Source: Chaenocephalus aceratus
Taxonomy: Eukaryota > Chordata > Actinopteri > Perciformes > Channichthyidae
Direction: 5' to 3'
DNA: 64,000 bases
NCBI GenBank assembly: GCA_023974075.1
Contig: CM043799.1
Coordinates: forward strand, 4,884,928-4,948,927
Part shown: in pieces, positions 35,858 through 64,000 of the stretch
Layout: every line of letters starts with the position of its first letter
How positions within the stretch are numbered: position 1 is the first letter of the stretch
Program-made: the position numbers and the translations under genes
Notes under the pieces: generated by a model
What the model was told of the DNA's origin: nothing
Databases searched by the model: none
What the model saw: the letters and a program-made list of their open reading frames with translations, nothing else

Positions 35858-36105
35858 CTGGTTCTCAGGTGGTCTTGGTGCTTGTCTGAAGGCTCACGGC
35901 TGGACCACAAAGATGAAAGGTCAGGCGTCACACCAGCAGAGAAAGATTCCAGTGCAGAAATGACGACTCTACTTGCGGTCAGGTACGCTTGTTGCTGCTT
36001 CCTACCTTCTTTATTCTCCTGTTCTTTCTGATTACAAAGAAGATTAAATAAAATCTTGAATTTCCACTTTTTCTTTTTTGCTTTCAGACTTCTACTTGGT
36101 TCTGT
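35858..36105 (-). other. pth2: Probable 5' noncoding exon of pth2
   Basis: A strong donor (CCAG|GTAAGG, exon end 35858) lies about 700 bp upstream of the coding start, in the right strand, and about 270 bp below a TATA box. No ATG-initiated frame joins to pth2, so it is taken as 5' UTR. The transcription start is approximate. Confidence 0.5.
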
Positions 36106-36129
36106 TAGCGTCTCTCTTTGTCGTACATA

Positions 36130-36137
36130 CTTATATA
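36130..36137 (-). promoter_or_regulatory. TATA box of pth2
   Basis: TATATAAG on the minus strand, preceded by GGG. It is placed about 25-30 bp before the inferred start of the noncoding exon. A tissue-restricted neuropeptide gene with a TATA promoter is expected. Confidence 0.5.
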
Positions 36138-39100
36138 CCCTGGACTGCCGTGTTTTTAACCCCAGCACCCAAACCCACCCCCCCACCCACACATATACGC
36201 AAGCATACACATCCTTCACCAGATCAAACTATCTTTGAGTTTAGTGTGCAGGAGGACAGCCCCGGGGGAAGTGTGTTAGCTTGTTAGTGTCCTGTTTCAG
36301 TGACTCTTAGTCACGGTGCTGGTCAGAGCCCACCATCGTATTACTTCAAATCTATATTGTGCGTGTTTGTATTTATGCAAGGGTGTTCATTCATACTCTC
36401 TGGCAGGCTGTACACTGGTTGGACGAAGTCTATGGCGTTCCTGTTTTACTCCAGGTCCATTATGAAATATTCTAGAAAACACGTTTGAAATAGATAGCAC
36501 ATTTATCTTACTTTTTAATGACTTGTGTCAAAGTTAGTGGAGCAGGGTGGACCCACAGGCAGGACACTGATAGATGTAATGGAACAATGACTGACTCAAC
36601 AAACAAGGATCCGACCAAGACGGAACAAAAACCAGGTTGCGAATTGTTGAAAGGGTTAATTGTCACTTTTGCTTCGGATAATTATTAACGGCGTGAAATA
36701 AAGCAAGTGACAGTCATGACTCACGGTAAGAGCTGTTAGGCTTCTCTAGGTGATAGGAAAGAAGCTTCAGTGTTCTTCTTTAGCTCGCTGACCATCCTTT
36801 CTGAAAGGAAAGGAGATAATGGTGTCCCGCATCATTTCAAATGAGGCACCATTGGACTGTTCACGGAAACAGACCATCGTGACAGGGAAATGCTGATCGT
36901 GTACGTTACGGTGCTTATTAAGCATTTGAAAGATAATGCCCTAACTTGCAAAAGTGCTTTTATGTTTTCGAACGTTCACCACTATCTTAAACCAAAAGGG
37001 AAAGATGAGTGGGAAACCTACTCATGTGTTCGTTGCATTGCATACGAGTCCATCAGATCCATGAACTCCCCTCAGCCTACTAAATCATAAACCTGAGGAA
37101 AACATCTGAAACCAATGTCATCCTCGATATTCAGTGCTGCATTTTGTTGGACAAATGTGTTTTAGAAAATGTTGTTAGTATGCATGTCAGTATTTAAATA
37201 CCTTCCATCTCCACCAGCTTTTCAGGAAATGTATATATATATATATATATATATATGATATGATGTATACAAGGATGTTTCTATTCACACAAACCTATAT
37301 TTGAAACTTTGTACCTGGGTCATGAAACACTTTCTGTGTGGATGGACTCAAATGGAAACTAAATAAAAGCTGAGAGGGTGGAGATTTCCGAGAGTTTGTC
37401 GGCATGCAGGAAGCTTATTACCATTTAAGGACCTCGTTATGTGCCTGGTTGGAAATAACGACCTGCAGACAGGAAGCAGCTGGCCTTAACAATGGCTCTG
37501 TAGCACACGTCTTTTATAGATAACTAGCGGAAGTCACAAAGTAGTATCACCTCACAACACCTATGTTCTCATCAAAGACAATGTCGTCTCCCATTGGTAC
37601 CATCGTCACTGACTTGCTTAACAGAATCAAAATACATTATTTATCCCAAGGGGAAATAAGGTTTTGTGACAGTTGGACCATTTTAGAATAAAATACATAA
37701 ATACAGAAGAAGTTGAAGTAAAAATGTGCAGTGCGTCTTATGCACAGGAACGAGGCACGACGTATTCCACAGCACAGAGACCTCTCAAGGCTCATGGTGA
37801 AGACTCTTTGTGCAGTCCCTCTTGGCCCGAAGAGTCCAGAGGCCCTCGATGGAACGCTGCCATATATATCCTCGTGCATTGCATACACTCGAAAGATTCC
37901 TTCTGACTCCTAGCAAATGCGACTACTTTTTATTAACCAGTAATCTTAAGTTACCCATGATGAGACGACTTTCTCCATAAGTCTGGACTCGGCTATCCTC
38001 CCTCGTTTCTTCGGTTTATCCGGCATCCTCGTTGTGTTCGTCTCAAGCTTTCAGCCATCAGTTGTAAATCACCTCTAACCAATCATAACAAATCTTTGGA
38101 AACATTGTTTTTTTAACTTGTGATAGTGCAGTGTCTGGACACCCGTTAATACTGTCCATTTCAAACAGGGAGAATACTTTGAGTAAAACTTGGTTAGTGT
38201 TTTCGGATGCGTTGTATGTCATTAGACTATATCAAAAAGGCAACGTTGACCCTTGAATCTGGGACTCATACGTTTCAAGGTATTGTTCTGGCTGCATTCC
38301 ACATCCTTCTTCAACACATGGTGATGTTGTGGGGTTAAACACATTGTTCTGATTACACATGCAATTGTTCGCGAAAGGCATGATAACGTCCAAGAGCTGC
38401 TGCCCGAAACTGCTGTTCGGCGCAGTTATTGTTCAACACGACTTACTCTCATGGCGAAATGGCTGTATTTTAAGATAAGGAAACTGCTGGTTGTAGCATA
38501 AATCCAGTATTACTTTGACTATGCGTTTTGACTAAATAGCAGAACGCTGTTCATGCTAAATATAGTTGATTGAATTGAATATTCCCCAAAGAACCCATTT
38601 GGGAACCCTGGATTTGATGGTTTGATATGTTGTTGTTTCTTTTATGAAACGGAGCTTGAGAAAGCAGTTCAGATCTTGCGTTTTCTCATTTCTGTCTCCT
38701 TTTACTCCAATTACTGCATGAAGCGGACGATTGTCGAATGGGGGGGGGGGCTAATCCGACAATGACGTATGATGGGTATAGGTATAGGGATTCTGTCCCT
38801 CGTGACTAAGTGTTATAAATAGCCTCTGTTCTGTTTATTACATCCCTTAAATCCCTTTACTTGATAATGTCAATAAAGCCAATGAATGTGGTTTCCTTGA
38901 CATCCATGTTGTCATGACATCCACTGTTGATATCAGATCAGATAATTGAACAAGCATTATCTGACCTCCGTAAGTATAAGATTTGTGTTTTTATTGTCAT
39001 CTTACTGTGGTGCAGAGAGAAAGAAGACGGTTCCCAATTGTCATCCTTCCTTTTTCCTTACTTCCTTTTTCCTTTTTCTTTGTACTCTTGAAGCAGTCTG

Positions 39101-39859
39101 ATGGAGTGGTGCAGCGATGACGCATTTTTGTAGACCGACCTGAAGAAAAGTTAGCAAATGCAAAGAAGCATCTTATGTCCGGTAGTTGTATAGGGGTGTG
39201 GTCTAGGTTGGTTCATTAGCTGTTATTCGTGGCACCTGTGTGACAGACATGTTACGGCTGTATGTGTTCCTCTGCCTTGTACCCTTCTACGCAGGTGTGC
39301 TGCATTGCTGTGATGAGGTGCACAACAAAGTGCACCTGGAAAAGGAAGTGTTGAAAAGACCAGTGCCAGCAGCAGATGGGGGGGCCTCTGGGGTGGGGAC
39401 TGCTGGTGTTTCTGCCTCTTAACTTAGGATTCATCTTAAAAGATGTCTTTCAGTGATGTATTTAGGTCAATGGTGGAAGCAAGGATCTCCTACCAGGGGA
39501 TGTTCAGAAAAGTAGCTTGAATCCGGGAGATATCAATGGCCTGGGGTGAGTCAACCACACTTTTCCCCTTGGACAGGAAAATGTGCATCTCATCCAAAAG
39601 GCAGGTAACGGTCATACTGGCCATTTAGGATCTCATACTAACTAAATTACAATGACATTACTTCACGTCAACACTGTTAGGTTAAACACGAATAATTGTC
39701 TACGTGATGACGTTCAGTAGTCTCATACTGTCACTTTTTTTCATGGCACATAGAAGCTTCAGACATTTACCAGTGGGGGTATTTACTAACATATATTATG
39801 TCCGACGACAAATCGTGAAAATATCCTATTTCAGGCGTTTTACAAAAATGTATGTACGC

Positions 39860-40831
39860 TAGGGGTGTAACGGTATCCGTATTCGTCCTGTACCGTCACG
39901 GTTCGGACGTCACGGTTCGGTGCATGCAGTCACACGGCGAATACGCCTTTTTTTTTACGAGTGGGAAAAAGTCTGTCCTTCAGGGCAGCATCCACTACAC
40001 TATTTATAATCCAGGGGGCGGTATTGCGCCTAAAAGCTGTTTGCCAGCCGCCATTAAACAACAAATGAAGAACAAGAAGAAACACAACAACAAAACGAAC
40101 TAAATACAAGAAGAAGAAAAGTTAGTATGGCGATTTCAGATAACACTCAGGAGCTAGAACCCACCTGCTTCTTTTAAATCAGCTGTGTGGGAACATTTCG
40201 GGTTCCCTGTGGACTACAATAACGATGAAGTGTGCGAGTGGTGGATCCGACGAGGACGGTGTGTCGGCGTTGTTCGATAGCGGTGCGGTATGCTAATGAT
40301 AACACACGCCAAACATGCTAAATCATATCAGAAGGGATCACCCAGATTTGCCAATCACCGGAGCCCGGCAAAAGACAACAGCAGTTCAACAGCTGATCCC
40401 CGCTGTTTTTAAGAAGCCAATAGACATGAAAGCCGTGAAACCAAAATAAATAACGGAAGCTTTTGGCATATGTTTTTCAACGACTTTGCGCTCTGGAAAC
40501 ACTTTCTTATTATTTATGATGTAAGACATTCTTTTTAGTTTTACAGCTTGATCAAACCTTTTTGTTTGACATCAGCCATTATAGATAATATGGCCATCTG
40601 AGTGTGTGGTACTGTTTATGGTTTGTTTTTAACTGTTTAATACAGTTAATTATTCAAAATGTCAGAGTTCCTTATTTTGAAACTGAAACTTGCACTACTG
40701 TTCAAAAATAAATAACAAACCTGGAATTATGCATTTGGGACTTTTTTTTGCTTTTTCTTGTTGTACCGAACCGTGACCCCCAAACCGAGGTACGAACCGA
40801 ACCGTGACTTCTGTGAACCGTTACACCCCTA
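39860..40831 (+). mobile_element. hAT-like element, TSD ATGTACGC
   Basis: The ends TAGGGGTGTAACGGTATCCG and CGGTTCACAG..inverse (right end ...AACCGTTACACCCCTA) are flanked by the perfect duplication ATGTACGC (39852-39859 and 40832-40839). It matches 26447-27565 in the opposite orientation. Its BED-like coding block (GTTCCCTGTGGACTACAATA region) is broken by stops. Confidence 0.92.
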
Positions 40832-40854
40832 ATGTACGCGCCTTGTGGGCAAAT

Positions 40855-41075
40855 TGTATTGCCATGAATGGGGATTGGTTTCTTCTTGCTTTGATTTAAA
40901 AAAAAAATTAAAAAACATTAGCGATATTAGAGGTTGTAGGTTAAAGGGCTGTTGGGGGTTCTGACAGCTAACATTGTCATAGATGATCTTGTAGGACTTC
41001 AGCATGAGCTCAATCTTTTTTGGGGGGGAATACCCCAGATGGAGGTTGTTCAGTTTGAGGCTAATCTTTCGTCAA
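40855..41075 (-). pseudogene. Decayed duplicate of a rin3 VPS9-region exon with its intron flank
   Basis: Read on the minus strand, 41070 down to about 40965 encodes KISLKLNNLHLGYSPPKKIE followed by LMLKSYKIIYDN, clearly related to the genuine rin3 exon at 45526-45340 (KISIKLGNVHLEYSPQKKIE, LMLKACKIIYDS). The intron-side sequence (tgccatgaatgg, ggttaaa.., gttctgac) is also shared with 45235-45340. The donor and the last codons are deleted, so it cannot be a working exon. Confidence 0.75.
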
Positions 41076-41517
41076 CACCGCTAACCTAAAGTCGGCTAAT
41101 GTTTGATGTGATAAGGTTTAGTAGTCTCATTAGCAACCGCCCCCAACACATAGAGACTTCCGGCGTTCACTAGTTGGCTATTTACTGACGTATTTTATGT
41201 TGTAGAACAAAACTTGAAAATATCTGGAACTTGTGTTAACCACAGACATTATTTTAGGCATCTAACCAAAAACACATTCTTGTACATTTACCATGGGACG
41301 AAGGAACCGGAAATGGTAAAATGCTAAGTTGTTGCCAGGTTTTAGGACTAATTCCTGCCCCACCAATTTATAACCTTGCTCTTGTCTCTATTATGTGAAT
41401 TTGCACTCTTTAGAAAGGGTTTATACATAATAAGTAATGGCATTATAACCGTTTTATATACTGTGGAAACATTAAAAATGTAAACCTGAAACAGCATTGG
41501 AAAATTGAAAAAGCAAG

Positions 41518-41523
41518 TTTATT
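41518..41523 (-). terminator. Candidate poly(A) signal for rin3
   Basis: AATAAA on the minus strand, about 500 bp after the rin3 stop at 42022-42024. No closer canonical signal was noticed, but it was not searched exhaustively. Confidence 0.3.
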
Positions 41524-42021
41524 TACAAGGCTATCAGTATAAGTTTGTATACAAAGTGTAAAATAATGAATGTGCTTACTGGACTTTTTGAATGAAAATG
41601 GAAGATGTGTGCTTATGGCTGCTGCTAATATATACCTGTGCTTGTCATTTTGCAAAGTCCTTGTACCCTCTTAAGTGTTTTGACTGCTTTTTGTCACAGA
41701 ATAATGTCAATGGGTCTGAATTATCTGGACTTTAATAAAGAGAGGAAAGATTAATTAATACATTTGACTCAAAGTCTGTAGAAAGTCTCAAGCATAACGT
41801 AATATAAACAGTATAAACATGATCATATACGTGCATGTTCCAATAATATGTATTTTTACATTCTATAAACCTGCAGTCCCTGGGGTTCCAGACCCCATGT
41901 TGACCTGCAGAATCAGTGTCTGACATATTTGTTGGTGGATTCAGTAACCACAGCAATGCTGTCACCACAGTGATGTAGTTACCATAGCAATCCAGCATCT
42001 GCCACTGTGATGCTGGAGTAG

Positions 42022-57756
<15,735 letters not shown>

Positions 57757-60700
57757 CTGTAAAGGATACAAGGGGTAAAGGTCAGGCATAGAAACTTCAT
57801 GTGGGGATTTGTTCTTATCTTGTCTTCAGTAAGCTTCCAGAAACTTGAATCTTGTCACCAGGACTCATTCTCTGTGACTTCAGAAACATTGTTTCCCCAC
57901 TACCAGGAGTCATCTTAATGAATCTGCAGTTTTGTATTGCATTATGGTACGAAAAATAAAAACTCTGCTTTTGCATTACAGTCACTTTAGCTAGCATAAG
58001 CTTAAAGAGTAAAGCTCATGTTATTCTATATCATTTTTATTATCTCCATAAGCACTGATGACGTTTATTCTGGAAGTTAGCATTGCAAGGAAATCCTCGA
58101 CAAAAAGCCAATGGGATTTTTCCATTGGTTTTGGTGTGTTGCAGAAATAAGCTATGTGGCAAACACGCGTTTATGGATAATCTCCACATATTAACACCAC
58201 TTTGTGATTTTTAAGCATAAAAGTAATCGCCCGACTGAGTGGGGGTATTACTGACAAAAAAATCACTTAAGCTTGTTGTACACCAGAGATACTAACATAA
58301 GAATTTAACCAAAAACAAGTTCAAAATAACACTGACTTTGAGAGACGATGGTTCGTAGGTGGTAAAATGCTGACTCATGTTAGGGTTTCTTATTTTCTGC
58401 ATTACTCGAAAAGTACTTTTTTGACACCCTTGTGATTGCTAACTTTTGGCTGGCCTTTGGATATAATCACAATACCACTCAATCAAGACAACATCCATTT
58501 ATATCCTTATTCTGTCGTTGTTAGCGTTAATTATTCCAATGATTTATCCTTTTGTAGCGATATCAGCATTGGGGATGTTAGCATGTCAACATTTAATTAG
58601 CTAGCTAGTAATATGTATTATTTCAATAATAATGTATTCATTTTAGGGGTATATTTAGGGGTATACATTATTAAATTAAACTCTTAAAATGTATAACAGA
58701 CATATTTTAAGATTGATTGATTCGAATGGATGCAACAGAATAGATGTGATAATACATTTGCCCGATACACGTCACATATACAAAATATATGTCAAGCGCC
58801 TTTTTAACGATAATTTATGATCTGTTAAAAAACAAGAACAAATACCATTAAGCTCTCTGTACCTTCACATTGCATACTCTGTTGAATCACACTTTCTACT
58901 TGGATTAGTGGCTGTTTTTGACTCTTGTCCTAATATGTGCTCTTCAAACACAATGGTCCAACACTAGGAGTGGAGAAAGGGTTAACACAGTGATCGTCAG
59001 AGGAAGCAGTGTGGTTTGTTGAGTGGGGAAAAGGTAGTCTTAACCTTGAGCTATAACTTTATCTGCACGATAAGATGCTACAATAGAATAGTTTGATGAT
59101 TATTTCATACTGCTGCAGCCATGACCTTTGCTACAGTCCCACTCACACATGCAGCAAAACTAACTACTTTGGCCTTCGGATGGCAGACACCACCACTTGT
59201 TTTAGCTCAGAAATAAGACATTCCATGTCTGCTTCACCCTTAAGCTAGTTTCATGTAGCTGTAACCAGCACTGCATTCAGCACTACAGCATGTTGGTCTT
59301 AACGTTAACATTGAGCCAGATGAGATGCTGTGTGTGATTTTGTACAAATACTGATTTTAAATAAGAAAAAGTGTTGACCATATCAATCTAATTTTAGATT
59401 TTGATTCAGTGGCGTCCAGTGCTGTTGAGTACTCACTTCCCCTTTTGTTAGCTTTGGGTAGCTAGCTAAACACAAGTTGGGGTAGATATTTGCAAGTGGT
59501 GTTGCATCACTAGCGCAGAAAGCTGCTACTATGCCTGAGCTTCTGTTATATATTATTTACTCACAGCGGATCCTTGTGATGAGCAGCAGAAAAGTACCTT
59601 ATTGTCTAGATCTTCCACTTTCAATCCCATGATCCCTGTGGGCCCTAATAGCCTGCAGCTAACCACTGTATGAAACATAGATGAGAGGAAAAACCGTAAC
59701 TAGTGTTACGGACCAAAATGTTAGAGGTGTTGAAACAACAGACCTAATCTACCTGTTAACATGTCAAATTTGATCCGTTTCAAATTATTTTTATGTTGGA
59801 ATAAGGGGTTATTTGATCTAATTTCCATACAAATAACATGGATGGTTCCATCCTCACATGAAAAATGAATGATCACTACTTTCATTGAAATATGGGTGTT
59901 ATATATGAATTTATAGCATCTGTGATCAACAGGTGTCATTATGCTCTGGTATTGGAAAACATTTAATAATTTTAAAACTATGTTCTTAACTATGATATAG
60001 AACAGTCTTTTATCAAACTCAGAAATTAGGTTTCATCTTGTGTAAATTAGGTCTTTTGATCATATCTTGTAATATAATTAAGTTGGCAAAAAAACCATGA
60101 GGAAATAGTTGCACAGTTGATGGACACACAAGGGTTAAAAAAAACAAAAAACCCTCCTAATTATTTATATAATTTGGATGAAAAAACCCTCTACATTTGT
60201 TATTCCAAGAACAGATATAGGGTTAAGCGTTATGATTACCATTTTTTACCAGTTGTTACTTCAGTGGTTCTCAAACTTTTTCTGTCAGGCCCCCCCTTTG
60301 GAGAAAAAAAAAGTCGGGCCCCCCCCAACACAAATAGTCAGGCTCAGTGGCGGCGCCAGAGATTTATGTTGGGGTGCTGTAGGGTAGCTTGACGTTTCAT
60401 AGAGGGTGCTCAAACATTTAGGGTTTCCCATTAATGTACCGGGCGCTACAGTGGAACTTTCTACTGCAACACTCCCCACACACACACACAGTGTACGACT
60501 GTTACAATGAAGGCTCGGTAATCAGCTCGCTGCATATAGGTGTAAGCAGGGGTAAAGTGCTATTTTATAGGTGGTGTGTGGACCTCACATTGGGGGGTCC
60601 GGGGGCAAGCTCCCCCGGGAAGATTTTTAAATATTGAAGTTGAAAGCATCAATCTGGTGCACGTTGAGAGCAACATGAAGAGATCTATGGATACATCTCT

Positions 60701-63400
60701 CAACACCCATTTGAAACAGAACTGGAAACAGATTTACTTTTTCTTTATGGATATTTACAAATCACTCCCCTTTTAAACTTTATTCTTTTTTTACTGTCAT
60801 AGTATTTCATACCTGTTTTTCATTTATTCTCTTATTTTTTTATAACTATAATGATCATATAAACGTGTGCCTCGGAAATAATTGTTTACATTAATGGTGA
60901 CCAAAACGTTTGAGACCCACTGAGATAACACTGAGAGTCCTTTAGCTCACTGAGCCTCTCAGTCTGACAGGAGAGGACTCTCCTCCACGTTGTTGTTGAA
61001 AGAACTCCTTACAGTATATCCGTTAGCGTAGCTCGCTAGTGAGAATTCTTAACGAAACCTACTGACACAAAGTACCGCGCCCCCCACTTTGAGGACCACT
61101 GTGTTACTTGAACAACTGAAAACCTTTAGTCCTTTTCGGCGACAGAACCCAGTTCTGAGTGAGATCATTTCTCTATGAATTTGAAGGCATATCTGGCAAA
61201 TGAGGAAATCACATGTCTCCAACCCCATCGCCACCCCCCACCCCCTTGCACACGACATGCTCATTCACAGGAAGGACAGAATAACCATGAGGTCAGCTAA
61301 TCTTCTGAGGAACAACAGCATGTTGTCAGCACAGTCATTTTAAAACATCATTTGTTTGACTTTATATTTGCTATCGTTAGGTGACATCATACGCTCATAT
61401 TAACAACATTTCTTTTTAGTTAGAAAATGTTAGAAATAATATATATTGACATTGTTACGTTGGTTCAAAAAGCAGTTGTCTTAATTGTGTGACTTGCTGT
61501 CCTTGGAATAACACACTTTGCAGAGGGGTGGAAAGGAAATAAGAACATTTAGTCTATTTAAAGTAATGTAAGTAAACATTCATGATACAGTAGTTGTACT
61601 TGAGTTTTTACATTCAACTTTATATTCCTACTGCACTACCTATTTTTAGTTTACTTCACTCCATTCTATTGATTTATTTGGCAGTTTTAGATGCTAGTTA
61701 CTTTCAGGACTAATTACAAAATATGATGGTTATAGATAACTCTATTAAAAGGCTATAATAGGCTCCACCTCGAGCTACTACAACAATAACACAGAGGATG
61801 AATAATAATTCAGTAAACAAATATATCATTAGTATAACACTGAAAGATACATTGCAGGAATAATTACATTTAGCTGATAAGACTAAAGTACTTTTACTTA
61901 AGTCACATTTCTAATGCACTACTTATAATGGAGTATTTATATACTGCAGTACTGATACTTGAGCCGGGATCTGCATAACTCATTCCCTGATTTTGCTGAC
62001 CTAACATGACCTTAGGGATAGTCGCAGTCTCATAGAGTCATTTAACCAAAAACATGAAAACATCCTAATCTATATAATCCTAAAGTAAAAATATATATTG
62101 TAAATCCTATAAAGGAGAAATATGACTTCTTCAACAAATGCAGCAGCCTCAACATATGAACTGACACAAAGTGCAACTTTCAAAAGGATCCCACTGTAAA
62201 CAACGTCATCCCTCATACGCTCTAAAGTGTGAAGTTGATGTGGGTGAGGGGGCTGTGTACATTTAAAATTAAACAAATTGCAATATCCCCACATTCGATA
62301 TAACGGTCTGATCTGCTTTTTTCCAGTGGTTAGCGTCAACTTTCAACCACTGACATTCTTCCATACAATAAGTGTTTTAAAGATACTCAAATTGAAGCAT
62401 TTCTGTAACAAAACCAGAATGTTGTTACAAGTCCTGTATTAGAAACCTGATTTGACAAAAGCCCGTAACATCAGGATGTAGTATTTCAAAAGCTCTTATG
62501 GGCCATTGACCTAAATATTATCTGGTGAGTCATCACATCTGTTTTCCTGCTTTGGCTGTGTAACTTTCAACCCCCAACTTCCTCTCCTAACTCCCACCTA
62601 CACCCCCCCCCCCTGTCCCAACAGACTATATCCTTGCATTGTCACACAGCTTTATCACAGACACCACACACACACCTGTGTCCGTGGAAACTACGCTGGC
62701 TTCCATCATATTTCCACAGTTTGAGTTTTGGACTGCTCTCTTTTCCTATGTCTCTCTACGAGCTCCATTGAAAACTCCGCCTTTTTCTCAACTCCCCCCT
62801 TTGTTCCTCCCCTCTGTTGATCGCTGCCGGACTGAATAAGGGGAAACTAAAAGGCAAAGGGAAAATGTGTTTCTCTGTGCACCCTCCCCTCTGCTTCTCT
62901 GTCGACTTCCTGAGTTGATCATTAGGCAGGAAGAGGCTGACCACTTTGGTCAGACTTCCCCTGCTCTGTCTTTTTAGTCTATGACATACGCTCTAACTTC
63001 TGTCTCATGTCATCTTCCTTTCGGTCTAGTGTTCTCCTACTCGAGCAGGACAGTTACAGATCATGCTTATTATCTATCATATCTTCTCATATTAACAGGC
63101 TTTTAATCTCAAAAGAACCTCGTAAAATACGACCCTGCTCAAATTCTGCACATGTGGCCTAAATATTCAGCAGATTCTCCATTAGCCTCCTCCTCTCCTT
63201 CCTTCTCCCCTCCCTTCTCCTCTAAAGTTTTCCAGATGCCCCACCTTCTAACTGTGGAATGCACAACCTCATGTCCCCCCTCACCCTTTTTCCCTCTTTT
63301 CTGCCTGCCTCTTCACACCTCCCCCTTTTTGATGTACTCTATAAAAGCTTAAGTTACTCTCTGACTGATTGTTGTTGAGTAGCTTTCAGTGTAAAGTCCA
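57757..63400. other. rin3 upstream or first-intron DNA
   Basis: No coding exon could be supported. It contains the hAT-like element 60262-61101 and purine-rich minus-strand sequence near 62756-62944 that could be promoter-like. The first rin3 exon(s) must be here or beyond the window. Confidence 0.5.
60262..61101. mobile_element. hAT-like MITE, TSD TGTTACTT
   Basis: The ends CAGTGGTTCTCAAACTTTTT and CTTTGAGGACCACTG are flanked by the perfect duplication TGTTACTT (60254-60261 and 61102-61109). An inner CAGTGGCGGCGCCAGAG (about 60346) suggests a further nested fragment. Confidence 0.92.
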
Positions 63401-63469
63401 TGCACTTTCAGAGGGTGGTTTTCTATCCAATCAACAACCCTAACCCTAAAAACAGGAAGCAGTTTTATG

Positions 63470-63745
63470 TTTTTCGCTCTGCTGATCTGGAATGAACTTC
63501 CAGATCATCTGCCCTGATTGGTTTAAATCGATGCTGATTTTTTATTTTTGTTTAATCATGCCATGTCATTTAACACATGTTGTCATTATACCTCTTCACC
63601 TCTTGCAGCATCAACAACTGTTGACACTTGAATTTTTCAACTATATTCAATGTCTTAATGAATTGTCCTTTTTTCTTGTATAGGTCATGCCCTTGTAAGG
63701 CACTGCATTTGTCGTTGAAATGTGCTACATCAATAAACTAACCTA
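63470..63745 (+). mobile_element. 3' end of a LINE, decayed
   Basis: A short frame reads WNELPDHLP, the end-of-ORF2 box of L2/CR1-like LINEs. About 190 bp later comes 'gtaaggcactgcatttgt...aaatgtgctacatcaataaa', a typical fish LINE 3' UTR. Only this tail is present. Confidence 0.6.
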
Positions 63746-63884
63746 CATTGAAGTTGACTAAAAGCAACATATTGAGTTGTTTCTCACAAACTCAGTACAG
63801 GGTTCAGTTTAAAAAGCAGGGTCTAAGGTCTCCCTTTGGTTACTTTACCTTTGCATGTTCTGTAAAACCCACAGACACTTAAGT

Positions 63885-63951
63885 GCACGGACACACACAC
63901 GGACACACACACACACACCACACACACCACACACACCACACACACCACACA

Positions 63952-64000
<49 letters not shown>
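63885..64000. repeat. (CA)n tract with CCA interruptions at the window end
   Basis: CACAC blocks separated by CACCA, then pure CA to the last base. The tract continues beyond the window. Confidence 0.95.

Larger units (their letters stand above)
36140..41500. other. Intergenic region between pth2 and rin3
   Basis: No supportable host gene in either strand. It contains a (TA)n run at 37229-37256, a dispersed 'ttatttatccc..ggggaaata' motif near 37640, members of the unclassified repeat (39650-39840, 41090-41240), a hAT-like element (39860-40831) and a decayed rin3 exon copy (40855-41075). Confidence 0.6.

Noticed and set aside
39240..39422. 60-codon frame starting MTDMLRLYVFLCLVPFYAGV, like a small secreted peptide
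   Set aside because: It has a signal-like start, but no family resemblance, no supporting splice sites, and a Gly-rich tail that ends by chance. I cannot support a gene.
59598..59640. Possible rin3 first coding exon (MGLKVEDLDNK then a good GTACTT donor) on the minus strand
   Set aside because: It would leave phase 0, whereas the exon at 57756 needs two incoming bases; joining them gives an immediate stop. It also lacks similarity to RIN N-termini.
63341..63348. TATAAAAG as a promoter for a plus-strand gene at the window end
   Set aside because: The only sequence downstream is a LINE tail and a CA repeat; no exon can be supported.
63440..63452. Telomere-like CCCTAACCCTAA
   Set aside because: Only two units. 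It is too short to mean an interstitial telomere.

Overview
The window is vertebrate nuclear DNA, almost certainly from a teleost fish. The genes are intron-split with GT-AG boundaries. Long (CA/GT)n tracts are frequent, and the transposon set is typically piscine: a DIRS-type retroelement, an L2-like LINE and many hAT-like elements with 8-bp target-site duplications. No bacterial, phage or CRISPR features are present.

Four protein-coding genes can be read. dnal1 (+, coding 5520-9971) has eight exons and encodes the leucine-rich-repeat light chain 1 of axonemal outer-arm dynein. tedc1 (+, 11627-30614) has eight exons and encodes tubulin epsilon and delta complex protein 1, a centriole factor; its introns are swollen by transposons. 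pth2 (-, 33540-35161) encodes the TIP39 neuropeptide precursor, and the mature peptide is exactly 39 residues. rin3 (-, 42022 to at least 57756) encodes a Ras and Rab interactor with SH2, proline-rich, VPS9 and RA regions; its 5' end was not found. The human counterparts of dnal1, tedc1 and rin3 all lie on chromosome arm 14q (established knowledge), so those three probably keep an old linkage.

Layout: 1-1993 is a repeat-derived 600-codon ORF with nested coding minisatellites and an LTR-like end. 1994-5440 is intergenic. 5456-9971 is dnal1. 11400-30614 is tedc1. Its intron 2 holds a decayed DIRS element that itself contains two hAT insertions. Its intron 3 holds an L2 fragment flanked by a 65-69-bp duplication that copies the exon-3 splice donor. 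Its intron 7 holds several nested hAT/MITE insertions. 30874-32580 is another nested hAT element. 33540-36137 is pth2 with its TATA box. 36140-42021 is intergenic, with one hAT element and a decayed copy of a rin3 exon. 42022-57756 is rin3, including a transposon nest three to four deep at 48060-50539. 57757-64000 is rin3 upstream or intron DNA with MITEs and a LINE tail.

The genes do not form an operon-like system. Two common threads stand out. dnal1 and tedc1 are ciliary/centriolar genes and both have an X-box (RFX-site) motif close upstream. Five introns in dnal1, tedc1 and rin3 have sense-strand (TG)n tracts running almost into the 3' splice site. The rin3 reading frame is broken at several places, each looking like one base missing from a short homopolymer. 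That suggests assembly error, though real decay is not excluded.
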